DNA of 21,814 nucleotides, from assembly GCA_031276775.1 (NCBI GenBank), contig JAISML010000016.1, forward strand, positions 1 through 21,814, in the 5' to 3' direction. The stretch is from Eubacteriales Family XIII. Incertae Sedis bacterium (GTDB taxonomy: Bacteria; Bacillota; Clostridia; Peptostreptococcales; Anaerovoracaceae). Both the position numbers and the translations under genes were made by a program. A model generated the notes under the pieces. It was not told the origin of the DNA and ran no database searches. It worked only from the letters and a program-made list of their open reading frames with translations. This document shows positions 1 to 7,918 of this stretch, piece by piece; positions within the stretch are counted from its first letter, which is position 1; each line of letters starts with the position of its first letter.

Positions 1-690
1 TCCGACGATCCGTTGCCGATCAAAGCCATCGCGGCCGTCATTCAGCACAACACATCCGGGTTTGCTTCCTACAAAGACAAGAATATCACGCGGCCGAAAG
101 ATTTTGAGGGAAAAGTATACGCCGGTTGGGGCGCGCCTTCGGAAGAAGCCGTCATCAAAGCCGTCATGGACGCCGACGGCGCCGATTTTTCCAAACTCAC
201 CATCATAACAGGCGACGGTTCCGGTTACGCCGCCTTGAAAGACAAGGTGGATTTAAACTGGATATTTTGGGCCTGGGACGGCATCGCCGCCGAGCGCGAC
301 GGCGTACCGCTGAATTACATCGAACTGGCGCAATTCGATGCGCGGTTGGATTATTACACCCCCGTCATCATCGCCTCCGATGAGCAGCTGGAAAACGATC
401 CCGCCGGCGCCAAAGCCTTTCTTTCGGCCACAAAGCGCGGCTACGAATACGCCATCGAACACCCCGAGGAAGCCGTGAACATTCTGTCAAAGCATGTGGA
501 AGGCTATGATTTGGACATGCTTGTGGCGTCCCAAAAATATCTGAACGGGAAATACATAGACGACGCCGCATCCTGGGGCGTCATGAAAGATGAGGTATGG
601 GATCGCTACAGTGAATTCATGCGTGAATACGGTCTGATCTCCGCCGACATCCCCGCCTCGGAATGTTACACGAACGAATTCCTGGAATGA
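1..690 (+). CDS. ABC transporter solute-binding protein, NMT1/THI5-like (5' end outside window)
   Basis: The reading frame is open from base 1, so the N-terminus, including any lipoprotein signal, lies upstream; about 229 residues are visible. The fold is the NMT1/THI5 periplasmic-binding type, which in bacteria binds thiamine pyrimidine precursors, riboflavin, nitrate or taurine-like solutes outside the cell. Typical features are GWGAPSEEAVIKA, an aromatic stretch NWIFWAWDGIAAERDG, YYTPVIIASDEQL, then FLSATKRGYEYAIEHPEEAV near the C-terminal third. The last two match the ThiY-like branch, so a thiamine precursor (HMP) is a reasonable guess, but the substrate is not proven. The cognate ATPase follows 143 bp downstream on the same strand. 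No permease lies downstream, so it should be upstream of the window if the transporter is complete. Confidence 0.85.
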   Translation, partial: SDDPLPIKAIAAVIQHNTSGFASYKDKNITRPKDFEGKVYAGWGAPSEEAVIKAVMDADGADFSKLTIITGDGSGYAALKDKVDLNWIFWAWDGIAAERDGVPLNYIELAQFDARLDYYTPVIIASDEQLENDPAGAKAFLSATKRGYEYAIEHPEEAVNILSKHVEGYDLDMLVASQKYLNGKYIDDAASWGVMKDEVWDRYSEFMREYGLISADIPASECYTNEFLE

Positions 691-765
691 CGGCGGCCCG
701 CGCAAGGGACGGGGAAACGGGGCGCGCCGCCGCGCCGCTTCGCGTTCCCTGACCGGCGGCGCCGA

Positions 766-821
766 ACGGAACACATCGCACGGAACACATCGCACGGAAC
801 ACATTGCACGGAACACATTGA
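766..821. repeat. Four-copy 14-bp tandem repeat
   Basis: The unit acggaacacatcgc occurs at 766-779 and 780-793. It recurs with one c-to-t change at 794-807 and again at 808-821, where the last base also differs. The array ends at the GAGGA ribosome binding site of the downstream ATPase gene. It is purely intergenic. The graded divergence suggests slippage or stepwise duplication; no function is evident. Confidence 0.9.
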
Positions 822-833
822 GGAAATCGCACA

Positions 834-1571
834 ATGACAGACTTGACGATCGAAAATCTCACATTCTCCTATGCCGACAGACCGGAAGCGCCCATCTTCG
901 CGCAATTGAATTTGCGCGTGGCGCCGGGGGAATTTCTCAGTATTTTGGGACCGTCCGGCTGCGGGAAATCCACCTTGCTCAATATCCTGTCGGGCATGCT
1001 TCCGGACTTCGGGGGGCGGATCACCGTGAACGGTGAAGCGGTCAGGGGCATATCGTCCCATTTCGCCTACATGCCCCAAGACGACCTGCTGATGCCGTAC
1101 AGAACCATCCTCGACAACGTATGCCTGTACGGGGCTTTGCACGGCAGACGAAAGGAATACAGGGAAAGGGCGATGCGGAGCATGGACGTCTTCGGTCTCA
1201 AAGGCTATGAACATGCATATCCCTCGGCGCTCTCCGGAGGCATGCGCCAACGTGCAGCTTTCCTCCGAACGGCGCTGTGCCCCGCCGACATCATGCTTCT
1301 GGACGAACCGTTCGGCGCGCTGGACATCATCACGCGCAGCGACATGCAGGATTGGTTGCTGTCCGTCCGGGGCGAACTCAACCGCACGACGATCCTCGTG
1401 ACGCACGACATAGACGAGGCGCTTCGGCTCTCGGATCGCGTCCTCGTCCTGAAAGGCAGACCTGCCGGCTTCGCGGGCGCGTTTCAACCGCGCCAAAACG
1501 GAGAGGAACGGGAGAAACGTTCCGTTCGAAACGCTCTGTGGGAAGAACTGTACACCTGTCTGCGGACGTGA
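834..1571 (+). CDS. ABC transporter ATP-binding protein, NitT/TauT type
   Basis: This 245-residue protein is the cytoplasmic ATPase that would power the importer served by the upstream binding protein. It has Walker A GPSGCGKST at residues 39-47, a Q-loop glutamine at about 82 (YMPQDD), signature LSGGMRQR at 133-140, Walker B IMLLDE followed by PFGALD at 153-163, and the switch histidine in THDIDEA at 191. FGALD and HDIDEA are characteristic of the nitrate/taurine/thiamine-precursor (ThiZ, SsuB, TauB) ATPases. The start is ATG 834, with GAGGA about 9 nt upstream at 820-824. The gene stands alone after the binding protein and converges on pyrE, 71 bp away. The transported substrate is inferred only from the neighbour. 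Confidence 0.93.
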   Translation: MTDLTIENLTFSYADRPEAPIFAQLNLRVAPGEFLSILGPSGCGKSTLLNILSGMLPDFGGRITVNGEAVRGISSHFAYMPQDDLLMPYRTILDNVCLYGALHGRRKEYRERAMRSMDVFGLKGYEHAYPSALSGGMRQRAAFLRTALCPADIMLLDEPFGALDIITRSDMQDWLLSVRGELNRTTILVTHDIDEALRLSDRVLVLKGRPAGFAGAFQPRQNGEEREKRSVRNALWEELYTCLRT

Positions 1572-1642
1572 AAGCGGCGGCGCGGTTGCCCGTCGCATAC
1601 CCTCGGCGCAGCGACGCGTTACGGGAATGAATCGGCGTTTCC

Positions 1643-2326
1643 TCAGCAATACCGTTCCATATACGCTTCCATGCGACGCTTGCGATCCTCGTCCAGGATA
1701 AGCGCGCCGTTCACGGTTCTGCCATCCAATTCCGCGAGAATGTCCTTTACGGTTACGATGGGAAATACGGCGAGATCGAGATCGCGGCGTATTTCCTCGA
1801 CGGCGCTCAGCGCGCCCCGGCCCCGTTCCATCCGATCCACCGATATGACGAGACCGACCGCGTCCGCGCCCGCGGCGCGCAGGATGGGAAAGACCTCCCT
1901 GATGGCTGTGCCCGCCGTGATCACGTCGTCTGTGACGATCACTTTGTCTCCCGGTTGGAGTTTTTTTCCGACTAAGTTTCCGCCTTCTCCGTGATCTTTC
2001 GGTTCTTTTCTGTTGAAACAGTAGCCGACGTCGAGACCGAAGTCCCGCGCCAACGCTGCGCACGCGCTGACGGCCAGAGGAATCCCCTTGTAGGCCGGAC
2101 CGAAGATCGCGGCGACGTCCCTCGGCAGAAGCCCCCGTTCCATATTGTCGATGATGCAGGCGGCGTAAAACGCGCCGACCGCATCGATCCCGGCTCCGGT
2201 GTCAAACGCGCCGGTATTGATGAAATAGGGAGATTCCCGCCCGCTTTTCGTAATGAAATCCCCAAATTTCAACGCGTCCGCTTCGATCATGTACTCGACA
2301 AACGCCCGCTTATAATCCAAGTCCAT
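1643..2326 (-). CDS. pyrE: Orotate phosphoribosyltransferase
   Basis: PyrE joins orotate to PRPP to give OMP, the fifth step of UMP synthesis, in the cytoplasm. The 227-residue protein has the orotate/substrate region KSGRESPYFINTG at about 27-39 and the PRPP-binding loop VIVTDDVITAGTA at about 129-141, with the paired aspartates expected of type I phosphoribosyltransferases. The start is ATG at 2326, preceded by AAGGGGAG about 7 nt upstream. An ATG at 2344 overlaps the pyrD stop but would place that ribosome site inside the gene. It is the last gene of the pyr operon, 14 nt after the pyrD stop. No clear intrinsic terminator follows; only a weak stem without a U-run lies between it and the convergent ATPase gene. 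Confidence 0.96.
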   Translation of the reverse strand: MDLDYKRAFVEYMIEADALKFGDFITKSGRESPYFINTGAFDTGAGIDAVGAFYAACIIDNMERGLLPRDVAAIFGPAYKGIPLAVSACAALARDFGLDVGYCFNRKEPKDHGEGGNLVGKKLQPGDKVIVTDDVITAGTAIREVFPILRAAGADAVGLVISVDRMERGRGALSAVEEIRRDLDLAVFPIVTVKDILAELDGRTVNGALILDEDRKRRMEAYMERYC

Positions 2327-2340
2327 CCCGCACTCCCCTT

Positions 2341-3234
2341 TCATCCCCATCCGGTCTTGCTGCCATGAATCTGCGCTGCGCTTCGCCCCGCAACGCACAC
2401 ATCCAATTCTTCGATGATGCGCGGCAACGCGTTCGGATCCAAGAGCGCCGCCGTTCCCACTTCCACGGCCGACGCGCCCGCCAACAGAAACTCCATGGCG
2501 TCCGCTCCGGTCATAATGCCTCCCATCCCGATGACGGGAATGCGCACCCGCTTCGCCACGCGGTAAACCATGGCCACTGCCACGGGTTTCACGGCGGGAC
2601 CGGACAATCCGCCCGTGACATTGGCCAAGACGGGTTTTCCGCTCCTGATGTCTATCCGCATGCCCACCAAGGTGTTGATGAGCGAAACGGCGTCGGCACC
2701 CGCATCTTCCGCCGCCGCCGCAATGTCGCAGATGTCCGTAACATTCGGCGACAGCTTGACGATGACGGGCTTGTCCGTCAACTTTCGGACGCGTCCCGTC
2801 AGTTCCCCGACCGCGTTCCGATCAACGCCGAAAGCCATGCCGCCCGCCGCCACATTCGGGCAGGAGACGTTGAGTTCCAACATATCCACATCCGTTTCGG
2901 ACAGTTTTCGGACGACCGCGCAGTACTCATCCGCACTGTGGCCGGCCACATTCGCGATGACAGTGACGCCCCGCTCTTTCAAATATTTCAGTTCCCCCGA
3001 GATGTACGCGTCCACACCCGGATTCTCGAGCCCGACCGCGTTGAGCATGCCGCCGTAAGTTTCCGCGACGCGGGGCGTCGGATTGCCCGGCCACGGAGCG
3101 AGCGATACGCCCTTTGTGGTCACAGCCCCCGGAAGATTCGGATCGTAATATTTCCCGCTTTCCGCCGCGACAAAGGTTCCTGCCGCCGCCGCGACAGGAT
3201 TCTTCCACTTTACACCGCAAATATCCACGCGCAT
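2341..3234 (-). CDS. pyrD: Dihydroorotate dehydrogenase B, catalytic subunit
   Basis: This FMN-binding TIM-barrel enzyme oxidises dihydroorotate to orotate. At 297 residues it is the normal size for class 1B. The active-site loop LNVSCPN has Cys125, the catalytic base of class 1 enzymes (class 2 uses Ser). The phosphate/FMN motifs VTGGLSGPAVKP and GMGGIMTGADA are in the C-terminal half. The adjacent pyrK supplies the FAD and 2Fe-2S subunit that passes electrons to NAD, which fixes the type as 1B. The start is ATG 3234 with GGGGTGA 8 nt upstream; the gene overlaps the end of pyrK by little or nothing. ATG 3243 in the same frame is an alternative that adds three residues. Confidence 0.96.
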   Translation of the reverse strand: MRVDICGVKWKNPVAAAAGTFVAAESGKYYDPNLPGAVTTKGVSLAPWPGNPTPRVAETYGGMLNAVGLENPGVDAYISGELKYLKERGVTVIANVAGHSADEYCAVVRKLSETDVDMLELNVSCPNVAAGGMAFGVDRNAVGELTGRVRKLTDKPVIVKLSPNVTDICDIAAAAEDAGADAVSLINTLVGMRIDIRSGKPVLANVTGGLSGPAVKPVAVAMVYRVAKRVRIPVIGMGGIMTGADAMEFLLAGASAVEVGTAALLDPNALPRIIEELDVCVAGRSAAQIHGSKTGWG

Positions 3235-3235
3235 G

Positions 3236-4216
3236 TCAATCATCACCCCACACGATCTCATCACTTTGAAATACCGGGCCGTCCGTACAGACTTTGCGCC
3301 TGACGAGGCCGCGTCTTTCCCCCTCCGATTCGAACCTCCCGCCGATCCCACCGTTCAAATCCGTTCTCCCGGCGGTTTCGTCCGCTGATGCTTCCCGACC
3401 GCCGGCAGGTTCTTCGCGCGGTTTCACGGCGCAGGTGCAACAAACGCAGGCGCCGTACCCGCAACCCATGCGTTCTTCCAAAGAGACTTGCGCGCGAATG
3501 CCACGCATCTGAGCCCATCGCGCGACCGCGCGCAGCATGGGCGCAGGTCCGCAGGACAAAACGGTCGCGTTCCCCGCGTCAAGTTCTTCCCCAACCTCCG
3601 TCGACGTCAGCAGATCCATCACATTGCCCGTCTTTCCGTCGCATTTCGGTTCGGAACCCGCAGCCTCCGTTCCGGATGCGCGCGCCGACAGTTCCGAAAC
3701 CGGCGCGGCACGTTCAGATATGCCGTACACCGAATCGCAAAAGAGCTTCATGCCGCGCAGACAATACGGCTCATCTTTGTACCCGAGTACGGCGGTAATC
3801 CGCGCGCCTCCCCGCTCACGGATGCGCTTCGCCGCAAAGAGCAACGGCGGCACGCCCAAGCCTCCTCCGATCAAAAGGGCATGCGCGCCGATGGCTCCGA
3901 GGTTGTAACCATTGCCGTTCGGACCGAGCAAACGCACGCAGGTTCCGCTCGCGTACCGCGACAACAGTTCGGTTCCCCGGCCCGCCACCGCGTATATCAG
4001 GGTCACCTGAGCGTCCGTTGCGTCGGCGACGCCGATCGGTCGGGGCAGCAACATCGCGGCGTCGTTGAGGTAGACGTTCACAAACTGCCCGGGGACAGCA
4101 ACCGCCGCGACGTCGGGGGCGTGCAATTTCAATTGGAATACCTGTGAAGCGAGGGGGATATGCTCGATGATTTCCGCTCTCCGAATCCCGTTTTCCTTTA
4201 AACCCCCGACCGTCAT
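3236..4216 (-). CDS. pyrK: Dihydroorotate dehydrogenase B, electron-transfer subunit, with insertions
   Basis: PyrK carries FAD and a 2Fe-2S cluster and moves electrons from PyrD to NAD. The FAD motif LLPRPIGV is at about 56-63, the nucleotide-binding LLIGGGLGVPPL at 114-125, and the CGPAPML segment at 222-228. The cluster ligands are Cys252, Cys257, Cys260 and Cys310. At 326 residues it is much longer than the usual roughly 250-260. Two insertions explain this: one of about 20 residues around 168-195 in the NAD domain, and one between the third and fourth cluster cysteines, where 49 residues replace the 14 known from Lactococcus lactis. Both inserts are rich in Gly, Ala, Glu and Arg. The ATG 4216 overlaps the pyrF stop as ATGA. 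Confidence 0.93.
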   Translation of the reverse strand: MTVGGLKENGIRRAEIIEHIPLASQVFQLKLHAPDVAAVAVPGQFVNVYLNDAAMLLPRPIGVADATDAQVTLIYAVAGRGTELLSRYASGTCVRLLGPNGNGYNLGAIGAHALLIGGGLGVPPLLFAAKRIRERGGARITAVLGYKDEPYCLRGMKLFCDSVYGISERAAPVSELSARASGTEAAGSEPKCDGKTGNVMDLLTSTEVGEELDAGNATVLSCGPAPMLRAVARWAQMRGIRAQVSLEERMGCGYGACVCCTCAVKPREEPAGGREASADETAGRTDLNGGIGGRFESEGERRGLVRRKVCTDGPVFQSDEIVWGDD

Positions 4217-5151
4217 GCGATGACCTCCCGCAGACGATCCCGCATTTCGATTGCCGCGTCCCGCGCCGCCTGCCCCACATCGCGCAGGGAAACGGAATCC
4301 CCGCCGCCCGAACCGGTCGCCCGCTTCAGCCACGCCGCAGTGATCCCCCTGGACGAATTGACGACGGCGCCGCCTCCGGCCGCGTCAAAAAAACCTCTGA
4401 CGTCTTCCGCGCCGGCGCCTTGCGCGCCGTAGCCCGGAACCAAAAAAAACGTGTGCGGGAGGAGGGAGCGCAGATATGCGCCGGTTTCTTTGTGTGTGGC
4501 GCCCACCACCGCGCCCACGCGGCTGTATCCGCGCGTTCCAATGCAGTCCCTGCCCCATTCCGACACCAACCGCGCCACGCGCGCGTAGACCGGCGCATCC
4601 CCTGCCGTCCGCAGATCCTGAATGTCCCCGCTGCCGGCGTTGCTGGTCTTGATCAGGACGAAGACAGCCTTGCCAAAATTTTTGCAGGCGTCCACGAAAG
4701 GCATTACACTGTCGGCGCCGAGATACGGATGGATCGTCACGGCGTCCTCTTTCCACGGGTCAAAGCGTTCGCCTTCCACCTCAACCCCCGCAAGGTGCGC
4801 GGCATACGCCTCCGCCGTGCTTGCGATATCGCCCCGCTTCACATCTCCGATCACCAAAAGACCCCGCGCGGCGGCATAGTCCGTCGTCCGCAGGTAGGCC
4901 GAAACGCCGTCGAGACCGTATCGTTCATACATGGCGATCTGCGGTTTCACCGCCGGGACGATATCCGAAACGCTGTCGACGATCGTCCGGTTGAACGCCG
5001 CAAACATCTCACCCACAGCCTTGGGCGTCCGACCGAAGCGTTCATACATTTCACGCCGCAACCCGGACGGCATCATCTCCAAGGTGGGATCCAAACCCAC
5101 CACCGCAGGGTTGTTCAATTGCTCGATTCTCTCTGTGAGCCTGTCTATCAT
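4213..5151 (-). CDS. pyrF: Orotidine 5'-phosphate decarboxylase, type 2
   Basis: PyrF decarboxylates OMP to UMP, the last step of the pathway. The length of 312 residues and the N-terminal NNPAVVGLDPTLEMMPSG identify the longer type 2 family rather than the short E. coli type. The catalytic Asp-Lys-Asp constellation is in GDVKRGDIAST, with Asp103, Lys105 and Asp108. Further family motifs are FVLIKTSNAGSGDIQDL, GAVVGATHKE, FFLVPGYGAQGA and the phosphate-binding NSSRGI. The start is ATG 5151, with AAAGGAGG four to five nt upstream, and it overlaps the pyrC stop as ATGA. Its own stop overlaps pyrK in the same way, so translational coupling is likely. Confidence 0.96.
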   Translation of the reverse strand: MIDRLTERIEQLNNPAVVGLDPTLEMMPSGLRREMYERFGRTPKAVGEMFAAFNRTIVDSVSDIVPAVKPQIAMYERYGLDGVSAYLRTTDYAAARGLLVIGDVKRGDIASTAEAYAAHLAGVEVEGERFDPWKEDAVTIHPYLGADSVMPFVDACKNFGKAVFVLIKTSNAGSGDIQDLRTAGDAPVYARVARLVSEWGRDCIGTRGYSRVGAVVGATHKETGAYLRSLLPHTFFLVPGYGAQGAGAEDVRGFFDAAGGGAVVNSSRGITAAWLKRATGSGGGDSVSLRDVGQAARDAAIEMRDRLREVIA

Positions 5152-6548
5152 AAATCCTCCTTTGGCGTTGCGCACGCCCTTTGATTGCAATCATAACACA
5201 GGACGCCGTCGCATATCGTACAGATTATGCGGCCGCGTACCGTCATGCCTTCAAACGGCGTGATTTTTCCTTTCGACGCGAACCTCCCGCCCGCTATGGC
5301 AAAAGGCTCGTTCTCCTCGATTATCACGATGTCCGCCGGCAAGCCCGCCTCAATCCGACCCCCGTTCAGCCCGATGAGTTCCGCCGGACGACGGCTCATC
5401 CTGTCGATCAGTTCCCGGAGCGTCAAAATCCCGGGGATCACCAACGTCGAGTAGCTCACCGCAAAGCCGGTTTCCAAACCCGGGACGCCGAATGGCGCTT
5501 CCGCGAGGGTCTGCGCTTTCTCCCGGGCGGCGTGGGGCGCGTGATCCGTCGCAATGAGGTCGATCGTGCCGTCCGCCAAACCTTCGATCACAGCCAATCT
5601 GTCCCGCTCCGTCCGAAGTGGAGGGTTCATTTTGGCCGCAGCGCCCATGCGCGGAACGACATCCTCCGTCAGCGAAAAATAGTGGGGCGCCGTTTCGGCC
5701 GTAAGCCCCGGCAAATCCTCTTTGGCCCGTCTGATCGCCTCGACGCTCCGGGCGGCGCTGATATGCTGCAGATGGATGCGCGCCCCGGTTTCCCGCGCCA
5801 GCCGAATGTCGCGTTCGACGATGCGCGTTTCCGCTTCGGCAGGGATGCCGCGAACGCCTAAGCTGCGCGACACAGTTCCCTCATTGATGCAGCCGCCGGC
5901 CAACGCGCTGTCCTCCGTGTGATCCATGACAGGGAGCCCAAGCGCCTTGGCCGTCCGCAATACCGTCACCATAAGTTCTTCGTCGAGCAGACTTTTCCCG
6001 TCTTCGGATATCCCGGCGATCCCATGTCCCGTGAGCGCCCGGCACCGCGTATCCGCCGCATGCATCTCCCCGATCCGCGCGGCGACCGTTCCCCGCTGTC
6101 CCATCGTCATGGCGCCGACGGCAAAGAGCCGGACGGGAGACGCCGCCATCCCCTTTCGATCGATGTACCGGACCACATCCGCGGTGTCAATGGTCGGATC
6201 GGTATTGGGCATGCAGCAGATCGTCGTATAGCCGCCCGCAGCCGCAGCCCGGCAGCCGCTTTCGATATCCTCTTTGTGCGGAAAGCCCGGATCCCGCAGG
6301 TGAACGTGTACGTCGATCAACCCGGGTATGGCTTTGCGACCCGCGCCTTCGACGATGCGGCAATCGCTTTGCAGTCCATGATTGCGCGTCCCGCCGTTTC
6401 GGATTTCCGCAATGACGCCCTTGCGGATCAGAATGGTCGAAAGATCCGATTCCACGGATCCGCCGCCCGCGCCGCCGACGATTTGCACATCCTTTACGAT
6501 CATGTCACAGGTGTCCCGCATAGGTTTTGCCGCCTCACCCTTTCGCAT
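5148..6548 (-). CDS. pyrC: Dihydroorotase
   Basis: This zinc amidohydrolase cyclises carbamoyl aspartate to dihydroorotate. Zinc-site motifs are HVHLRDPG at about 81-88, DHTEDS, LQHISAA and IATDHAPH; the substrate loop GCRAAAAGGYTTICCMPNTDP follows the first motif. The chosen ATG 6548 has AAGGTG five nt upstream and gives 466 residues. A GTG at 6554 overlaps the pyrI stop as GTGA. ATG 6521 and 6503 would give lengths closer to the usual 420-450, so the first 15 or so residues are uncertain. The C-terminus ends in a short cysteine-containing tail (CTICDGVLCYDCNQRAC) beyond the normal amidohydrolase end. Four closely placed cysteines there could bind a metal, but this is speculation. Confidence 0.95.
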   Translation of the reverse strand: MRKGEAAKPMRDTCDMIVKDVQIVGGAGGGSVESDLSTILIRKGVIAEIRNGGTRNHGLQSDCRIVEGAGRKAIPGLIDVHVHLRDPGFPHKEDIESGCRAAAAGGYTTICCMPNTDPTIDTADVVRYIDRKGMAASPVRLFAVGAMTMGQRGTVAARIGEMHAADTRCRALTGHGIAGISEDGKSLLDEELMVTVLRTAKALGLPVMDHTEDSALAGGCINEGTVSRSLGVRGIPAEAETRIVERDIRLARETGARIHLQHISAARSVEAIRRAKEDLPGLTAETAPHYFSLTEDVVPRMGAAAKMNPPLRTERDRLAVIEGLADGTIDLIATDHAPHAAREKAQTLAEAPFGVPGLETGFAVSYSTLVIPGILTLRELIDRMSRRPAELIGLNGGRIEAGLPADIVIIEENEPFAIAGGRFASKGKITPFEGMTVRGRIICTICDGVLCYDCNQRACATPKEDL

Positions 6549-6550
6549 TT

Positions 6551-6970
6551 TCACACCTTGACAATCTCATCGCAGTATTCGCATCTGTATTCCTCTTTGG
6601 CCGCATCCACCAAATGGAAGACGTGCGGGATGGCGGGCTCGACGGAGGTGACGCAGCGCGGATTCCTGCATTTGATGACATTGATCACTTTGAGCGGCAG
6701 AGTCAGCTTGATCTTTCGCGCAATCCTTCCGTCTTCGATGATATTGACGGTGGCTGTGTGATCCAAAAGCCCCAAAGCCGCCGAATCCACGTCCGTGATG
6801 TTCTCAATCTTGATGATGTCTTTCTTGCCGTGTTTGCGGCTGGCGGCGTTCATGATGACCGCGACGGTATCATTGCCGGTGTCGATGTTGAGATATTCAA
6901 GCACTTTCATCGCAAAGCCGGCCCGGATATGATCGATGACAATACCCCGTTCAATGCTGTTTACTTCCAT
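6551..6970 (-). CDS. pyrI: Aspartate carbamoyltransferase regulatory subunit
   Basis: PyrI is the allosteric nucleotide-binding subunit that assembles with PyrB into the large ATCase. The 139-residue chain has the N-terminal allosteric domain (ERGIVIDHIRAGFAMKVLEYL) and a C-terminal zinc site with four cysteines in the order CRNPRC then CEYC. That spacing matches the family and mediates contact with PyrB. It starts at ATG 6970, 15 nt after the pyrB stop, behind a GAGGGGAG site, and ends overlapping the pyrC start. Its presence implies feedback control of ATCase by end-product nucleotides, as in enterobacteria, in contrast to the unregulated ATCase of Bacillus. Confidence 0.96.
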   Translation of the reverse strand: MEVNSIERGIVIDHIRAGFAMKVLEYLNIDTGNDTVAVIMNAASRKHGKKDIIKIENITDVDSAALGLLDHTATVNIIEDGRIARKIKLTLPLKVINVIKCRNPRCVTSVEPAIPHVFHLVDAAKEEYRCEYCDEIVKV

Positions 6971-6985
6971 GACAGAATTCTCCCC

Positions 6986-7918
6986 TCAGTTATCCGCGCC
7001 CAAAAGCGCCATGATCAACGCCATGCGCGCGTACATGCCGTTTTTCGCCTGTTTGAAATACACCGCCCGGGGATCGGCGTCCACTTCCGTTGAAATTTCG
7101 TTTACCCGGGGCAAGGGATGCATTACGATCATGTCCGCCGAAGCAAGTCCCATCTTTTCGGCGTCGAGAATGTAGCTGTCCTTCAGTCGCACATAATCCT
7201 CCTCGTTGAAGAAGCGTTCCTTTTGCACTCTCGTCATATAGAGAATATCCAACCGCGGCAACACGTCCTGCATCCGCTCCACCTCGGCGCAACGGCTGCC
7301 GTTCCCTCCCTTGATGTCTTTGCGCACATACTCGGGAACGGTGAGTTCCTCCGGTGAAATGAGGTAGAATTCCATTCCCTCATACCGCGCAAGAGCCTTG
7401 ATGAGGGAGTGAACCGTGCGTCCGAATTTCAAATCCCCGCAAAGGCCCACCCTGAGATTGCGCAATCTGCCTTTCTCTTTCCGAATCGTCAGCAAATCCG
7501 TCAGCGTCTGCGTGGGATGGTGATGTCCGCCGTCGCCTCCGTTGATCACCGGCACGTCGGCGCTGGCCGCCGCCACGCGGGCCGAACCCTCCTTGGGGTG
7601 CCGGATCACGGCGATGTCCGCATAACAGGCCACCGTCCGCACGGTATCGGCAATGCTCTCCCCCTTGGCCGCCGAACTGTTTTGCTCTCCCGAAAAGCCG
7701 AGCACCTTGCCGCCCAACCGCAGCATCGCCGCTTCAAAACTGAATCTCGTCCTGGTGCTCGGCTCGTAAAACAGAGTGGCAAGCAGCTTGCCTTCGCATT
7801 TCTTCGCAAAGTCACCCGGTCTGTCCATGACGCGCATGGACAGGTCAAACAACCCGTCCAACTCCTCCACGCTGAAATCCAACGGTTCTATCAGATCCCT
7901 CCCCTGAAGCACAGCCAT
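6986..7918 (-). CDS. pyrB: Aspartate carbamoyltransferase catalytic subunit
   Basis: PyrB transfers the carbamoyl group from carbamoyl phosphate to aspartate. The 310-residue protein is the normal size. It shows the carbamoyl-phosphate loop FYEPSTRTRFSFE at about 50-62, the mobile-loop KGES, GDGGHHHPTQTL near residue 130, and the aspartate-domain MHPLPRVNEI. The start is ATG 7918 with AAAGGAG about 7-8 nt upstream. It is the first gene of the pyr operon. Its start codon is overlapped by an upstream open frame that begins near 8163 and runs through the leader terminator, described separately. Confidence 0.97.
   Translation of the reverse strand: MAVLQGRDLIEPLDFSVEELDGLFDLSMRVMDRPGDFAKKCEGKLLATLFYEPSTRTRFSFEAAMLRLGGKVLGFSGEQNSSAAKGESIADTVRTVACYADIAVIRHPKEGSARVAAASADVPVINGGDGGHHHPTQTLTDLLTIRKEKGRLRNLRVGLCGDLKFGRTVHSLIKALARYEGMEFYLISPEELTVPEYVRKDIKGGNGSRCAEVERMQDVLPRLDILYMTRVQKERFFNEEDYVRLKDSYILDAEKMGLASADMIVMHPLPRVNEISTEVDADPRAVYFKQAKNGMYARMALIMALLGADN

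Noticed and set aside
766..821. CRISPR array
   Set aside because: The 14-bp units are contiguous with no spacers, and no cas gene is in the window.
1572..1642. Terminator between the convergent ATPase and pyrE genes
   Set aside because: CGTCGC/GCGACG can pair over 6 bp with a 14-nt loop, but no T-run follows on either strand.
666..2063. 465-codon open frame on the minus strand across the ATPase gene
   Set aside because: It is antisense to a clear ABC ATPase and overlaps pyrE. Its translation is Arg-rich low-complexity sequence plus the translated tandem repeat; it matches no family.
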